Shown here one piece after another: positions 15,580-24,914 of a stretch of DNA of 64,000 nucleotides (positions are counted from its first letter, which is position 1; every line of letters begins with the position of its first letter). Under the pieces are notes generated by a model, which was given only the letters and a program-made list of their open reading frames with translations, did not search any database and had not been told where the DNA came from. The stretch is from Spirochaetaceae bacterium (GTDB lineage: Bacteria > Myxococcota_A > UBA9160 > UBA4427). The position numbers were made by a program, and so were the translations under genes. The DNA is taken from positions 62,001 through 126,000 of the forward strand of contig JACKFD010000007.1 in NCBI GenBank assembly GCA_020632655.1, in the 5' to 3' direction.

Positions 15580-16987
15580 GCGGGAAGGGGATCACGTCGC
15601 GGATGTTCGCCATGCCGGTCATGAACTGCACGATGCGCTCGAAGCCGAGTCCGAAGCCCGCGTGCGGGACCGAGCCGTAGCGACGCAGGTCGAGGTACCA
15701 CCAGTAGTGCTCGGGATCGAGGCCCTGCGCGCGGATCGTGCGCTCCAGGATCTCGAGGCGATGCTCGCGCTGGGAGCCACCGATGATCTCGCCGACGCCG
15801 CCGACGAGCACGTCCATCGCGGCGACAGTCTCCTCGTCGTCGTTCCGGTACATGTAGAAGGCCTTGATCGAGGCCGGCCAGTCCGTCACGACGACCGGGC
15901 GGCCGACGTGCTGCTCCGTCAGCCAGCGCTCGTGCTCGCTCTGCAGGTCGAGCCCGAAGCGGACGGGGAACTCGAAGGCCTCGCCCGAGCGCTCGAGGAT
16001 CGCGATCGCCTCGCGGTAGGGGATCCGCTCGAAGGGCTCGTCGATCACCTTGCGCATGCGCACGATCGCCTGGGACTCGACCCGCTTCTCGAAGAAGGCC
16101 ATGTCCTCCTCGCAGCGCTCGAGCACGTCCCGGAACACGGACTTGAGGAAGCGCTCGGCGAGCGCCGCGAGACCGGCGAGATCGAGGAAGGCGGCCTCGG
16201 GCTCGATCATCCAGAACTCGGCGAGATGCCGCGCGGTATTCGAGTTCTCGGCGCGGAAGGTCGGCCCGAAGGTATAGACGCGGGAGAGCGCGAGGGCGCC
16301 GATCTCGGCCTCGAGCTGGCCCGAGACCGTGAGGAAGGTCGGCCGGCCGAAGAAGTCCTCGCGGTAGTCGACCGCACCCGACTCGTCCCGCGGCGGATCG
16401 AGCTCGGGGAGCGTCGTCACACGGAACATCTCGCCCGCACCCTCGGCATCCGAGGCCGTCACGATCGGCGTGTGCAGATAGAGGAACTCCTCGCGCTGGA
16501 AGAAGTCGTGGATCGCCATGGCCGCGGCGTTCCGAACGCGCAGCACGGCGCCGATCGTGTTCGTGCGCGGGCGCAGGTGCGCGATCGTGCGCAGGAACTC
16601 GAAGCTGTGTCGCTTCTTCTGGAGCGGGTAGCCCTCCCCCGCGTCGCCGACGAGCACGACGGACGTGGCGTGCAGCTCGTAGCGCTGACCCTGACCGGGC
16701 GAATCGACGAGAGACCCGCGCGCTTCGAGAGCACAGCCCGTCGCGAGCCCACGCACGACGGGCTCGAAGCCCTCGGTCTCGGGATTCGCGACGACCTGCA
16801 GACCGGCGAGGCAGGAGCCGTCGGAGACGTCGAGGAAGGAGACGCCCTTCCCGTGACGCACCGTGCGCAGCCAGCCCCGCACGACCGCCTCGCCGCCCGC
16901 GCCCTCCCGCGCGAGCAGGCGTTTGATCGACTCGTGCTCCGATCCGTGCTCGATGCCCGCGCCCGACGTGCCCTTCGACTCGCTCAC
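15554..16987 (-). CDS. asnS: Asparaginyl-tRNA synthetase (class II)
   Basis: A 477-residue enzyme (E. coli AsnRS has 466) that charges tRNA-Asn with asparagine in the cytoplasm. The GTG at 16987 is chosen because GGAGGA lies seven bases upstream and the length then fits the family; the open frame continues upstream. Seen: N-terminal OB-fold anticodon domain (VVRGWLRTVRHGKGVSFLDVSDGS), class II motif 1/2 region with FTVSGQLEAE-like TVSGQLEAEI, VYTFGPTFRAENSNTARHLAEFWMIEPE, and motif 3 FGLGFERIVQFMTGMANIRDVIPFPRTPG, which is diagnostic for AsnRS. The gene is divergent from rbgA (100 bp between starts). Confidence 0.97.
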   Translation of the reverse strand: MSESKGTSGAGIEHGSEHESIKRLLAREGAGGEAVVRGWLRTVRHGKGVSFLDVSDGSCLAGLQVVANPETEGFEPVVRGLATGCALEARGSLVDSPGQGQRYELHATSVVLVGDAGEGYPLQKKRHSFEFLRTIAHLRPRTNTIGAVLRVRNAAAMAIHDFFQREEFLYLHTPIVTASDAEGAGEMFRVTTLPELDPPRDESGAVDYREDFFGRPTFLTVSGQLEAEIGALALSRVYTFGPTFRAENSNTARHLAEFWMIEPEAAFLDLAGLAALAERFLKSVFRDVLERCEEDMAFFEKRVESQAIVRMRKVIDEPFERIPYREAIAILERSGEAFEFPVRFGLDLQSEHERWLTEQHVGRPVVVTDWPASIKAFYMYRNDDEETVAAMDVLVGGVGEIIGGSQREHRLEILERTIRAQGLDPEHYWWYLDLRRYGSVPHAGFGLGFERIVQFMTGMANIRDVIPFPRTPGQAEF

Positions 16988-17087
16988 CCCGCGTCCTCCG
17001 GCGGCGGAGGGTACCCCGGCGTCGCGAAGGGCCGCTATCGTCGGGCGCGCCCGATTCGCGAAGACGCCGCGCGGGCGCGAGCCCCGA

Positions 17088-18107
17088 ATGCCGATCCACT
17101 GGTTCCCCGGCCACATGAATCGCGCGCGACGCGAGATCGCGGCGGCCCTCCGCAAGGTGGACGTCGTGATCGAGCTCGTCGACGCGCGGCTACCGATCGC
17201 GAGCCGGAACCCGCTCCTCGAAGAGCTGTCGAGCGGCAAGCCCGTCCTCACGATCATGACCCGGGCGGATCTCGCGGACCCGGAGGTCACGCGCGCCTGG
17301 CAGACGGCGTGGACGGAGGCCCGATTGGGTCCGACGCCGCTCGCGCTCGTGATGACCGAGCGGGCGAGCGTGCGCCGCGTGCCTGCTCGCTGCCGCGAGC
17401 TCGCGCCCCATCGCGGCGGACCGGGACGCACGCTGCGCACGATGGTCGTCGGGATCCCGAACGTCGGGAAGTCGACCCTCATCAATACCCTCTGCGGCCG
17501 GCGCATCGCGAAGGTCGGCGACAAGCCCGCCGTCACGCGCAAGAGCCAGCGCGTCGAGCTCGAGAGCGACTTCTCGATCTTCGACTCGCCGGGCGTGCTC
17601 TGGCCGCGCCTCGACGACCAGGAAGCGGCTCGACGCCTCGCGGCCAGCGGTGCGATCGGCGAGGCGGCCTACGACCCGATCGAGGTGGCGGGCTGGGCCG
17701 CGTGCTTCCTGGCGACGCGTTATGCGGCGCTGCTCGATGGCCGCTACGGCCTCGAGGGCGAGGCGGAGCGGATCGTCGCCGCGACCTCTTCGGATCCCGC
17801 GGACTCGACCCGCGCGGTCGCGCTGCTCGAGGCGGTCGGCAGGCGGCGGGGCGCCCTGCGCTCGGGCGGGCACGTCGACCTCGAACGTGCCGCGGACCAC
17901 CTGCTGCGGGATCTGCGCGGGGGCAAGCTCGGGCCGATCAGCTTCGAGCGCCCCGAGGACCACGCGGACTACTTGTCCGAGCGACGCGCGCGGTCGGCGC
18001 CGCGGACCGCACCGGGTGCGGAGGAAGAGCGCGAGGCCGATCGACCCGAGCCGCCCGATGACGCGGACTCGGCGACGGCGAGCAGCTCCTCGAGCAGCGC
18101 GCAGTAG
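17088..18107 (+). CDS. rbgA: Ribosome biogenesis GTPase RbgA/YlqF (circularly permuted)
   Basis: A 339-residue GTPase that acts late in assembly of the 50S subunit. The start MPIHWFPGHMNRARREI is exactly the family signature (IQWFPGHM). The GTP motifs appear in permuted order: a G4-like MTRAD (usual NKxD; here Thr-Arg replaces Asn-Lys), then the P-loop GIPNVGKST, a TRKSQ switch region (G2-like) and DSPGVLWP (G3). A C-terminal helical domain follows, then an acidic/Ser tail (about 35 residues). The Lys-to-Arg change in the guanine-specificity motif is worth noting but is conservative. The last 139 bp overlap the 3' end of the convergent rsgA gene. Confidence 0.93.
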   Translation: MPIHWFPGHMNRARREIAAALRKVDVVIELVDARLPIASRNPLLEELSSGKPVLTIMTRADLADPEVTRAWQTAWTEARLGPTPLALVMTERASVRRVPARCRELAPHRGGPGRTLRTMVVGIPNVGKSTLINTLCGRRIAKVGDKPAVTRKSQRVELESDFSIFDSPGVLWPRLDDQEAARRLAASGAIGEAAYDPIEVAGWAACFLATRYAALLDGRYGLEGEAERIVAATSSDPADSTRAVALLEAVGRRRGALRSGGHVDLERAADHLLRDLRGGKLGPISFERPEDHADYLSERRARSAPRTAPGAEEEREADRPEPPDDADSATASSSSSSAQ

Positions 18108-19024
18108 GCGCGGTGCCGCGCCTCGGGGATCGCGCCCTCGGCGACCGCCGCGAGCACGCCACAATCGGGCTCCGTGCGATGCAGGCAGTCGCGGAAGCGG
18201 CAGCCCGCTTCGAGCGCCGCCTCGAAGCCCGGGAAGTGTCGCGCGGCGTCGAGGGGCGTGACGTCGACGGCGATGAAGTCGCGGAAGCCCGCCGTGTCGA
18301 CGAGCACGCCGCCGCCGGGCAGCGTGTGGAGCGTCGCCGTCGTGGTCGTGTGCCGGCCGCGCCCGCTGCCGCGGTTGAGCGCGCCGACGACGAGCGCGAG
18401 GTCCGGGACGAGCGCGTTGAGGAGCGAGCTCTTGCCGACGCCGGAGGGACCGACGAAGGCGGCGAGCTCGCCTGGACCGATCGCGGCATCGATCGCCTCG
18501 AGGCCCGTGCGGGCCTCGGCCGAGACGGCGAGCACGGGCACCGAGTCGTCGTAGATCTCGCGCAGGCGCGCCGCGAGCTCGTCGCCGCCGGGCAGGTCGA
18601 CCTTGTTGAGCACGAGGAAGGGCTCGATCCCGGCGGCGCGCGCGATCACGATGCCGCGGTCGACGTAGCCCGGCGGCTCCCGCGGCTCGACGGCGACGAC
18701 GATCCCGAGATGGTCGAGGTTCACGGCGATCGTGCGCTCGCGTCCGCGCGCGTCCCGCCGTCGCAGCACGCCATGGGCGGGCTCGACGAAGAGCCGCTCG
18801 CCCTCGACGGCGACACGATCGCCGACGACGGCGGACTGACTCGCGGCGAGCCAGACCTGGCGCTCCTCGCCGTCGTCGAAGCGCACGAGCACGGCGACGC
18901 CATGGTGCGCGACGACGCGGCCACGCCGCGCATCGGGACCCGGCCCGGGAGGCGCAGCACCCTCGGCTACGCGCTCCCGGCGACCCCGCTCCCCCTCCCG
19001 CCGCGTCCGACGTCGCGCCGTCAC
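17969..19024 (-). CDS. rsgA: Small-subunit ribosome biogenesis GTPase RsgA (YjeQ)
   Basis: A 351-residue circularly permuted GTPase that helps maturation of the 30S subunit. It starts at GTG 19024, which overlaps the recD stop (GTGA). Domains in order: N-terminal OB fold (GRVVAHHGVAVLVRF, VVGDRVAVE), the GTPase with LNKVD (G4), GPSGVGKSS (P-loop), GRHTTTTATLH (G2 region), DTAGFRDF (G3), and the C-terminal zinc knuckle CRFRDCLHRTEPDC (Cys-x4-Cys-x-His-x5-Cys) that identifies RsgA. Basic residues in the N-terminal extension may bind rRNA. It is co-transcribed with recC-recB-recD, an unusual partnership, and its 3' end overlaps rbgA on the other strand by 139 bp. Confidence 0.95.
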   Translation of the reverse strand: MTARRRTRREGERGRRERVAEGAAPPGPGPDARRGRVVAHHGVAVLVRFDDGEERQVWLAASQSAVVGDRVAVEGERLFVEPAHGVLRRRDARGRERTIAVNLDHLGIVVAVEPREPPGYVDRGIVIARAAGIEPFLVLNKVDLPGGDELAARLREIYDDSVPVLAVSAEARTGLEAIDAAIGPGELAAFVGPSGVGKSSLLNALVPDLALVVGALNRGSGRGRHTTTTATLHTLPGGGVLVDTAGFRDFIAVDVTPLDAARHFPGFEAALEAGCRFRDCLHRTEPDCGVLAAVAEGAIPEARHRAYCALLEELLAVAESASSGGSGRSASRSSSAPGAVRGADRARRSDK

Positions 19025-21081
19025 GGGAAGGCACTCCGCAAGCGCGCCGCGAGCGCCGAGTCGCGTTCGATGCGCCGGGCGATCGCCGTGCGCAGGACCG
19101 CTTCGCTCGCGTGCAGACGCAGGCGCTCCCGGGCACGGGTCACGCCCGTGTAGAGCAGCTCGCGGGTCATCAGCGGCGACGCCTTCGCTCCCAGCACGAG
19201 ATCCACCTCGTCGAACTCCGACCCCTGACTCTTGTGCACGCTCATCGCGATCGCACTCTCGTGCGCCGGCAGACGCCCCGCCGCCAGACTGCGGACGCCG
19301 CCCGACGGGGCCGGGAACAACGCGCGCAGCCCCGTCGGCGTCTCCTCGACGAGACCGACGTCGCCGTTCCAGAGATCCTGCTCCGGCGCGTTGCGCGTCA
19401 CGAGCAGCAGCCGCCCACGGAACCAGCCCGCTCGACTGCTCGTCCGGCGCTCCGCCGCCGCGACCTCGTCGAGCAGCGCGCAGAGGGCCTCGACGCCGAG
19501 CGCGCCGCGTCGATGCGCGCAGAGCACGCGATGGAGGCCGAGCCGCGCGAGCTTCTCGGACGCGTCGCTCGCCTCGCCGATCGCGTGCTGCATCGCCCGG
19601 ACGTGGCGGGCGAGCCGGCCGCGCACCGCGTCGATCGAGTCCGCGTCGAAGCGCTCGACCTCGGGATGCGAGGGGTCGGCGAGCAGGGCGAGTGCGGCGT
19701 CGGCATCGCCATCGCGGATCGCGGCGGCGAGCAGGCCGATGCCGCCCTCGCCGCGGAAGCGATGGCTCGTATGGAGACGCACGAAGGAGTCGGCGAGCGT
19801 GGGGCGTGCGGCATCGGAGGAGGCGGCCCGCGACGACCGCGACGGCGCGGCCCGCGTGACCTCGCTCCACGCCCCGGCGCAGAGCTCCGCGAGCACGGCG
19901 CCCGACTCGACCGAGGCGAGCTGGTCGGGATCACCGAGCAGCACGATGCGCTCCACGTCGACGCAGGCCTCGAAGAGCCGCGCCATCGTCGCGAGATCGA
20001 CCATCGACGCCTCGTCCACGACCACGACGTCGGCCTCGATCCGAATCGCCTGCGGCCGACCGAAGGCGTCGCGTCGCGTCTGGCGGTGCAGCGCGCGATG
20101 GAGCGTCTCGGCGCCGCCGGGCAGCGCCGCCCGCACCGCGTCCGACACGTCGAGCGTGTCCCTCTGCCGGGCGAAGGAGGCACCGAGGGCGGTCGCCGCC
20201 TTGCCGGTCGGCGCCAGCAGCCGCACCCGCAGAGGAGCCTCACCCCGTGCCTGGCGCTGCTCGACGAGCAGCGCGACGAGGCGTGCGACCATCGTCGTCT
20301 TGCCCGTCCCCGGCCCCCCGGTCACGACCGCGAGCGGCCGGGCGAGACCCACGCGCAGCGCCGTCCGCGTCGGATCCTCGCGCTCGGCGGAGGCTTCGCC
20401 CCCGACGCGGCCGGCGCCCGCCGGCGCCGCGGGCGCGGGCGCGGGTGCGGCGGCGAGTGCGGGCGCGAGCCGCTCGATGCCGGCCTCGGCGAGCATCCCG
20501 TCGACGGCGAGGTCCGCCGCGCGCGCCCGGCTGGCGAGTCGGTCCGCGAGCGCACACTCGGCCGCGAAGGCGCGGCGCAGGTAGAGCCGTCCGCTCGCAT
20601 CGAGCACGAGTGGCGTCGCTTCCCGGCCGAAAGCCTCCCCCCGTCCGGCGTCCTCGCGCGCCGGCGGAAGCTCGGGCGACGACGGGATCTCGGGCGACGG
20701 CACGCGCTCGACCAGAGCGCTTCGACCGAGGGACCCGAGCCATTCCTCGAGCGTGGGATGGGTGACGAGCAGCGGGACGATGGGCGAGCCCGCCTCGTCC
20801 GCTCGAACGCCCGCGCCCGCCGCGTCCGCGCCGCCCGGACCCTCGCCCTCCGTCACGAGGCCCGTTCGCGCGAGACGCGGCAGGTCCGCGCAGACGTGCC
20901 CGGCCGCCTCCTGTCGGCAGGCGATCGCGAGTGCCCATCGCACGCCGCCGTCGCTGCCGGGATCGAGTGCCGCGAGTCGGGCAGCGAAATGCTGGTCGAG
21001 GGCCGAGATCCAGCCCTTCGCGCGGGCGCGCGCCAGCAGACCGTCCTCGATCTCCCCGATCGGATTCGTGTCGGCGCTCAT
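19021..21081 (-). CDS. recD: Exodeoxyribonuclease V alpha subunit RecD
   Basis: A 686-residue 5'-3' helicase subunit of RecBCD (E. coli RecD 608). ATG 21081 overlaps the recB stop (ATGA). Domain features: N-terminal interaction domain with a Pro/Ala-rich linker (around residue 210), Walker A GGPGTGKTTMVARL, APTGKAA (motif Ia), VVVDEASMVDL (Walker B/DEAD-like), LLGDPDQLASVESG (motif III), and C-terminal SVHKSQGSEFD plus LLYTGVTRARERL (motifs V and VI). The enzyme complex unwinds and degrades DNA ends until it meets a Chi site, then loads RecA. The Pro/Ala insert makes it longer than the E. coli protein. Confidence 0.95.
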   Translation of the reverse strand: MSADTNPIGEIEDGLLARARAKGWISALDQHFAARLAALDPGSDGGVRWALAIACRQEAAGHVCADLPRLARTGLVTEGEGPGGADAAGAGVRADEAGSPIVPLLVTHPTLEEWLGSLGRSALVERVPSPEIPSSPELPPAREDAGRGEAFGREATPLVLDASGRLYLRRAFAAECALADRLASRARAADLAVDGMLAEAGIERLAPALAAAPAPAPAAPAGAGRVGGEASAEREDPTRTALRVGLARPLAVVTGGPGTGKTTMVARLVALLVEQRQARGEAPLRVRLLAPTGKAATALGASFARQRDTLDVSDAVRAALPGGAETLHRALHRQTRRDAFGRPQAIRIEADVVVVDEASMVDLATMARLFEACVDVERIVLLGDPDQLASVESGAVLAELCAGAWSEVTRAAPSRSSRAASSDAARPTLADSFVRLHTSHRFRGEGGIGLLAAAIRDGDADAALALLADPSHPEVERFDADSIDAVRGRLARHVRAMQHAIGEASDASEKLARLGLHRVLCAHRRGALGVEALCALLDEVAAAERRTSSRAGWFRGRLLLVTRNAPEQDLWNGDVGLVEETPTGLRALFPAPSGGVRSLAAGRLPAHESAIAMSVHKSQGSEFDEVDLVLGAKASPLMTRELLYTGVTRARERLRLHASEAVLRTAIARRIERDSALAARLRSAFP

Positions 21082-24000
21082 GCCGTCCCTCCGAGCGCGC
21101 CGCCCAGCAGCTGCGAGGCCCCCCGCACGATCGAAGCCGCTGGCCGATCGTGGAAGACACCGCAGCCCGGCGCGTGCGACACCGCGAGACCGCGCAGGAA
21201 CAGGTAGTAGACGCCCCCGAAATGCCGCTCGTAGTCGTAGTCCGACAAGCATCGCGCGAGATGTCGATCGAGGGCGATGCTGTAGATCAGGTACTGCAGG
21301 ACGTAGTCGTGCTCGATCATCGGCTCGACCAGCCGCTCGGGGAGATAGTCCTCCTGTCGGGCGCCGAGATGGTTCGACTTGTAGTCGATCAGGTAGTAGC
21401 GCTCGTCGTGGACGAAGACGGCGTCGATGAATCCGCGCAGGTATCCCCGGATCGCGCGCCAGTCGAGGATCTCGAGACGGCTCGCATAACGCGCGAGGGG
21501 CGAGCCGGGGGGCGCCTCCCGGAGCAGCTGGGCGAGCGCGGGTGCATCGAAGCCCGTCCGGGCCGAGGCCTCGCCCGCCGCGAGCGTGAACTCCATCTCC
21601 GGCAGCAGCCGCCCCGGCGGCAGGTCGCCGAGGCGGAGCGGTGTGGGTCGATCGCGCAGGGGCGTGCCGGCGACCGAGGCCACGACGTGGACGATCTGGT
21701 CCTCGCAGTCCGGGTCGACGGCGTTGCGTGCGATCGCCTCTCGCGCGATCCGCCGCACGCTCGCCTCGTCGAAGGCCGGGGGATCGACCTGCTCGAGCAC
21801 CTCGTGGAGCAAGGTCCCCGCCTCGGCGCCCCGCGGAAAGGCGTGCATCGAGGCGGCGAGGTCGGGCTGCCTCTCGCTCGGCTCGAGCGATGCCCGCTCG
21901 ACCCCGGCATCGCGATCGCGTCCCTCGACCTCCGGCCCGGGCGTGGGCTCGAGGGCGGCCGCGCCGATGAGCCCTCCGCGGGTCGCGTCGCGCACGATGG
22001 CCGAGAAGCTCGTCGTGCGGACCGGTGCGCCGATCTCGCGGGTCGGCGCGGAGAAGGCGAGCGTCGGTCGCTTCGCGACCGGTGGGACGAAGCGCGCCCG
22101 CGGCGCGAGATCCATCGCCTCGAGCGAGACGGCCCCCGCCCCGGCATCCTCCGCGAACGCCTGCCAGGCCTCCAGCCAGGCGGCATCGTCCCAGCCCGAG
22201 CGCCTTGCGTCGTCCGCCTCGTCGCCGTCCCGGCCGCCGGCGATGAGACGGGCCAGGGCAGTCGCGTGATGGCTGTTGCCGATCGGCCCCCAGTAGACGA
22301 TGCATTGATGCTTGGCGCGCGTGAGGCCGACGTAGAGCAGACGCAGCTGCTCCGAAGCCTCCTCCTGCTTCGCACGCTCGACGTGCTCCGAGTAGGCGGG
22401 TGCGAGGAGACCGAGGTCGAGGGTCCGCCCCCGATCGGAGTCGTGGAAGCGGATCGGCGGACGCTCGGACGAACGCGCCTCGGCGCCGGCCTTCCCGGGC
22501 CATCGCGAAGGACCGTCCGCCCACAGGCTCGGTAGATAGACGATCGGATATTGCAGGCCCTTGCTGCGATGCAGCGTGACGAGGGAGATCGCCTCGTCGT
22601 CGCGCTCGAGCCGCAGCAGCGAGGCCTCGGAGCCCCCGGCCTCGCGTCGATCCGGAGTCTCGATCGCCGTCTCGAGCCAGCCGACGAGCGCGGCACGTGA
22701 GGCCGGACGCTCGGCCGCGACCTGCTGGAGCAGCTCTGCGAGATGGAGCCAGTTCGTGAGTCGTCGGTCGCCGTCCTGATAGGCGAGCAGGCGCGCGGTC
22801 ACGCCCTCGTTCCGACGCCAGGTCTCGAAGGCCCGGGCGAAGCCCGCGTGCGCCCAGATCCGACCGTACTCGGCATAGCGTTCCGAGATCGCGGCGAGCT
22901 CGGGCGCATCGTCGGGCAGCGCCGCCAGCCCCGCCGCGCCGAGCCCGTGCGCACCACTCGAGAGCGCCCCGCGCAGCGTTCCCGGATCCGCCGCGCGCAG
23001 CCACGCCCGCAGCACGCTCGCGAGCTCCCAGGCCTCTCGCGTGTCGAAGACGCTCGCGTCCCCGCGATCGACGCAGGGCAGCCCGAGCGCCTCGAGGGCC
23101 CGCCGCGCCGCCCGCAGGTCGCGGTTGCGGCGGGCGAGGATCGCGATGTCCGAGGCGCGTACGGGTCGCCCCTCGATCGTCGCCCCCGACTCGAGCAGCC
23201 CCGCCACGTCCGACGCCATCGCCTGCATGAGCGTGACCCGCCCGAAGCGGACCGGCAGGACCTTCGTGGACTCCGGATCGCCGTCGCCGGTCTGCTCGCG
23301 GGCGGCCGCGCGATCCGTGTAGAGCACGCGCAGGCCGGCGACCGGGCGTCCCGGCGCGACGAGCTGCACGCTCGCGTCCTCCCGCGGTTGCGCGGGCGCG
23401 AAGCCGATCTCCTTCACGCCGAAGGCGTTCGCCGGTCGCCCGAAGAGCGTGTTCACGGCCTCGATCAAGGGCGGATCCGAGCGCCAGTTCACGTCGAGGC
23501 CGTAGCTCCGATCGGCAGCATCGGCATGCGCGCGCAGGTAGGTGTGGACATCGGCCCCGCGGAAGGAGTAGATCGCCTGCTTCGGATCGCCGATCAGTAC
23601 GAGCCCCCGACCGGGCGCGCCCTCTGCCTCGTCGGGTCGATGCCAGACCGTGCGGAAGATCTCGTACTGCACGGGATCCGTGTCCTGGAACTCGTCGATC
23701 AAGGCGAAGGCGTGGCGCTCGCGCAGGAGCGAAACGAGGCGCGGCCCGTCGCTCGAGCGCAGCGCCGCCCGAAGCTCGCTCAGCAGGTCGTCGAAGAAGA
23801 GCCGATGCTGCCGCTCCCGCCGATCCCGGGCCGCTGCGCGCGCCGCGTCGACGAAGCGCCTTCGCAGGGCCAGCGCCCGGGCGTGCCTTGCTTCGTCGAG
23901 GGTCCGGGTCGCCTCCAGGACCGCGGCACACTGCTCGAAGAAGGGATCCTCGGGCGTCTGCTTCCCCTTGTTCGTCTTCGCCTCGAGGCCGCTCGGCGTG

Positions 24001-24914
24001 AGTCGCTCCCAGAAATCCGGCAAGGGGATCGAGTGGAGCGCCGCGGCGTCCTCCGTCGCGCGCACCGTCCGCGCGAGCTCGTCGAGCCGCGGCAGCCAGG
24101 TCGTGGCGATGCGGTCGGCGTTGTAGCTCTGCTTGTTGAGACCGTTCGGCCGACATAACAGGTCGCGCACCGCCCCCGCCCGCTCGTCCCACGCGGCGGC
24201 CCAGCGCCGCCACGCCTCGACGAGCGCCTCTCCCATCGCCGGAAGGTCGAGCGGCTCCCCGTCGCCCTCCCCCGCCTCCGGAAGCACGGGCATCTCCTCG
24301 TCCGCCCCGAGTCGCCCGAGCAGATCGCGCAGCAGCTTCTCGGGATCGAAGCGCCAGACGCCTTTGCCGCCGCCCTCGAGGAGCCACGCGACGAAATCGG
24401 GCGACTCCTCGCGCAGCAGCCGATCGAAGAGGTCGTGGGCGAGCGTGCGTTCGACGGGCTCGGATCGCTCGACGAGCTCGGCATCGAAGGCCATGCCGCT
24501 CTCGAAGGCGTGCTCCTGGAGCGTGCGTTGACAGAAGCCGTGGATCGTGAAGATCGAAGCCTCGTCGAAGGCCTGCAGGGCACGCCGCAGGGCATCCGGC
24601 CCGCCCCGCTCCTCGGCCTCGCGTCGGGCGCGCAGGGCGAGCGCGCGCACCTCTTCCTCGATCGCCTCCCCGGCCGAGGCCTCGGGATCCTGTGCGCGGA
24701 TGGCCTGCTGGATGCGTTCGCGCACGCGCGTGCGCAGCTCGGCCGTCGCCGCCTCCGTGTAGGTCACGACGAGGATCCGGGCGGGCAGCAGATCCGCCTC
24801 GACGAGCAGGCGCAGGTAGAGCGTCGTGAGCGTATGGGTCTTGCCCGTCCCCGCGCTCGCCTCGACGAGCGTCGTGCCTCGAAGCTCGAGCTGCCAGGGT
24901 TCGAGGGGCTTCAC
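21078..24914 (-). CDS. recB: Exodeoxyribonuclease V beta subunit RecB
   Basis: A 1278-residue SF1A helicase-nuclease (E. coli RecB 1180). GTG 24914 overlaps the recC stop (GTGA), and its ATGA end overlaps recD. The N-terminal helicase shows Walker A VEASAGTGKT (about residue 17-26), VVTYTEAATAELR, IHGFCQ, FALIDEFQDTDPVQ (Walker B), LIGDPKQAIYSFRGAD, VNWRSDP, ISLVTLHRSKGLQ and LRLLYVGLTRAK. The C-terminal nuclease domain carries the RecB motif: a His in LLHEVLEQ, an Asp in RGFIDAVF, and the D-x-K of YLIDYKSNHLG. It is therefore expected to be an active nuclease and 3'-5' translocase. Confidence 0.97.
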   Translation of the reverse strand: MKPLEPWQLELRGTTLVEASAGTGKTHTLTTLYLRLLVEADLLPARILVVTYTEAATAELRTRVRERIQQAIRAQDPEASAGEAIEEEVRALALRARREAEERGGPDALRRALQAFDEASIFTIHGFCQRTLQEHAFESGMAFDAELVERSEPVERTLAHDLFDRLLREESPDFVAWLLEGGGKGVWRFDPEKLLRDLLGRLGADEEMPVLPEAGEGDGEPLDLPAMGEALVEAWRRWAAAWDERAGAVRDLLCRPNGLNKQSYNADRIATTWLPRLDELARTVRATEDAAALHSIPLPDFWERLTPSGLEAKTNKGKQTPEDPFFEQCAAVLEATRTLDEARHARALALRRRFVDAARAAARDRRERQHRLFFDDLLSELRAALRSSDGPRLVSLLRERHAFALIDEFQDTDPVQYEIFRTVWHRPDEAEGAPGRGLVLIGDPKQAIYSFRGADVHTYLRAHADAADRSYGLDVNWRSDPPLIEAVNTLFGRPANAFGVKEIGFAPAQPREDASVQLVAPGRPVAGLRVLYTDRAAAREQTGDGDPESTKVLPVRFGRVTLMQAMASDVAGLLESGATIEGRPVRASDIAILARRNRDLRAARRALEALGLPCVDRGDASVFDTREAWELASVLRAWLRAADPGTLRGALSSGAHGLGAAGLAALPDDAPELAAISERYAEYGRIWAHAGFARAFETWRRNEGVTARLLAYQDGDRRLTNWLHLAELLQQVAAERPASRAALVGWLETAIETPDRREAGGSEASLLRLERDDEAISLVTLHRSKGLQYPIVYLPSLWADGPSRWPGKAGAEARSSERPPIRFHDSDRGRTLDLGLLAPAYSEHVERAKQEEASEQLRLLYVGLTRAKHQCIVYWGPIGNSHHATALARLIAGGRDGDEADDARRSGWDDAAWLEAWQAFAEDAGAGAVSLEAMDLAPRARFVPPVAKRPTLAFSAPTREIGAPVRTTSFSAIVRDATRGGLIGAAALEPTPGPEVEGRDRDAGVERASLEPSERQPDLAASMHAFPRGAEAGTLLHEVLEQVDPPAFDEASVRRIAREAIARNAVDPDCEDQIVHVVASVAGTPLRDRPTPLRLGDLPPGRLLPEMEFTLAAGEASARTGFDAPALAQLLREAPPGSPLARYASRLEILDWRAIRGYLRGFIDAVFVHDERYYLIDYKSNHLGARQEDYLPERLVEPMIEHDYVLQYLIYSIALDRHLARCLSDYDYERHFGGVYYLFLRGLAVSHAPGCGVFHDRPAASIVRGASQLLGGALGGTA

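Noticed and set aside
21078..24387. The recD reading frame stays open far into recB, suggesting a recB-recD fusion
   Set aside because: The upstream part of that frame has Arg/Ala/Gly-rich noise; the ATGA at 21078-21081 and the family N-terminus show that RecD begins at 21081.
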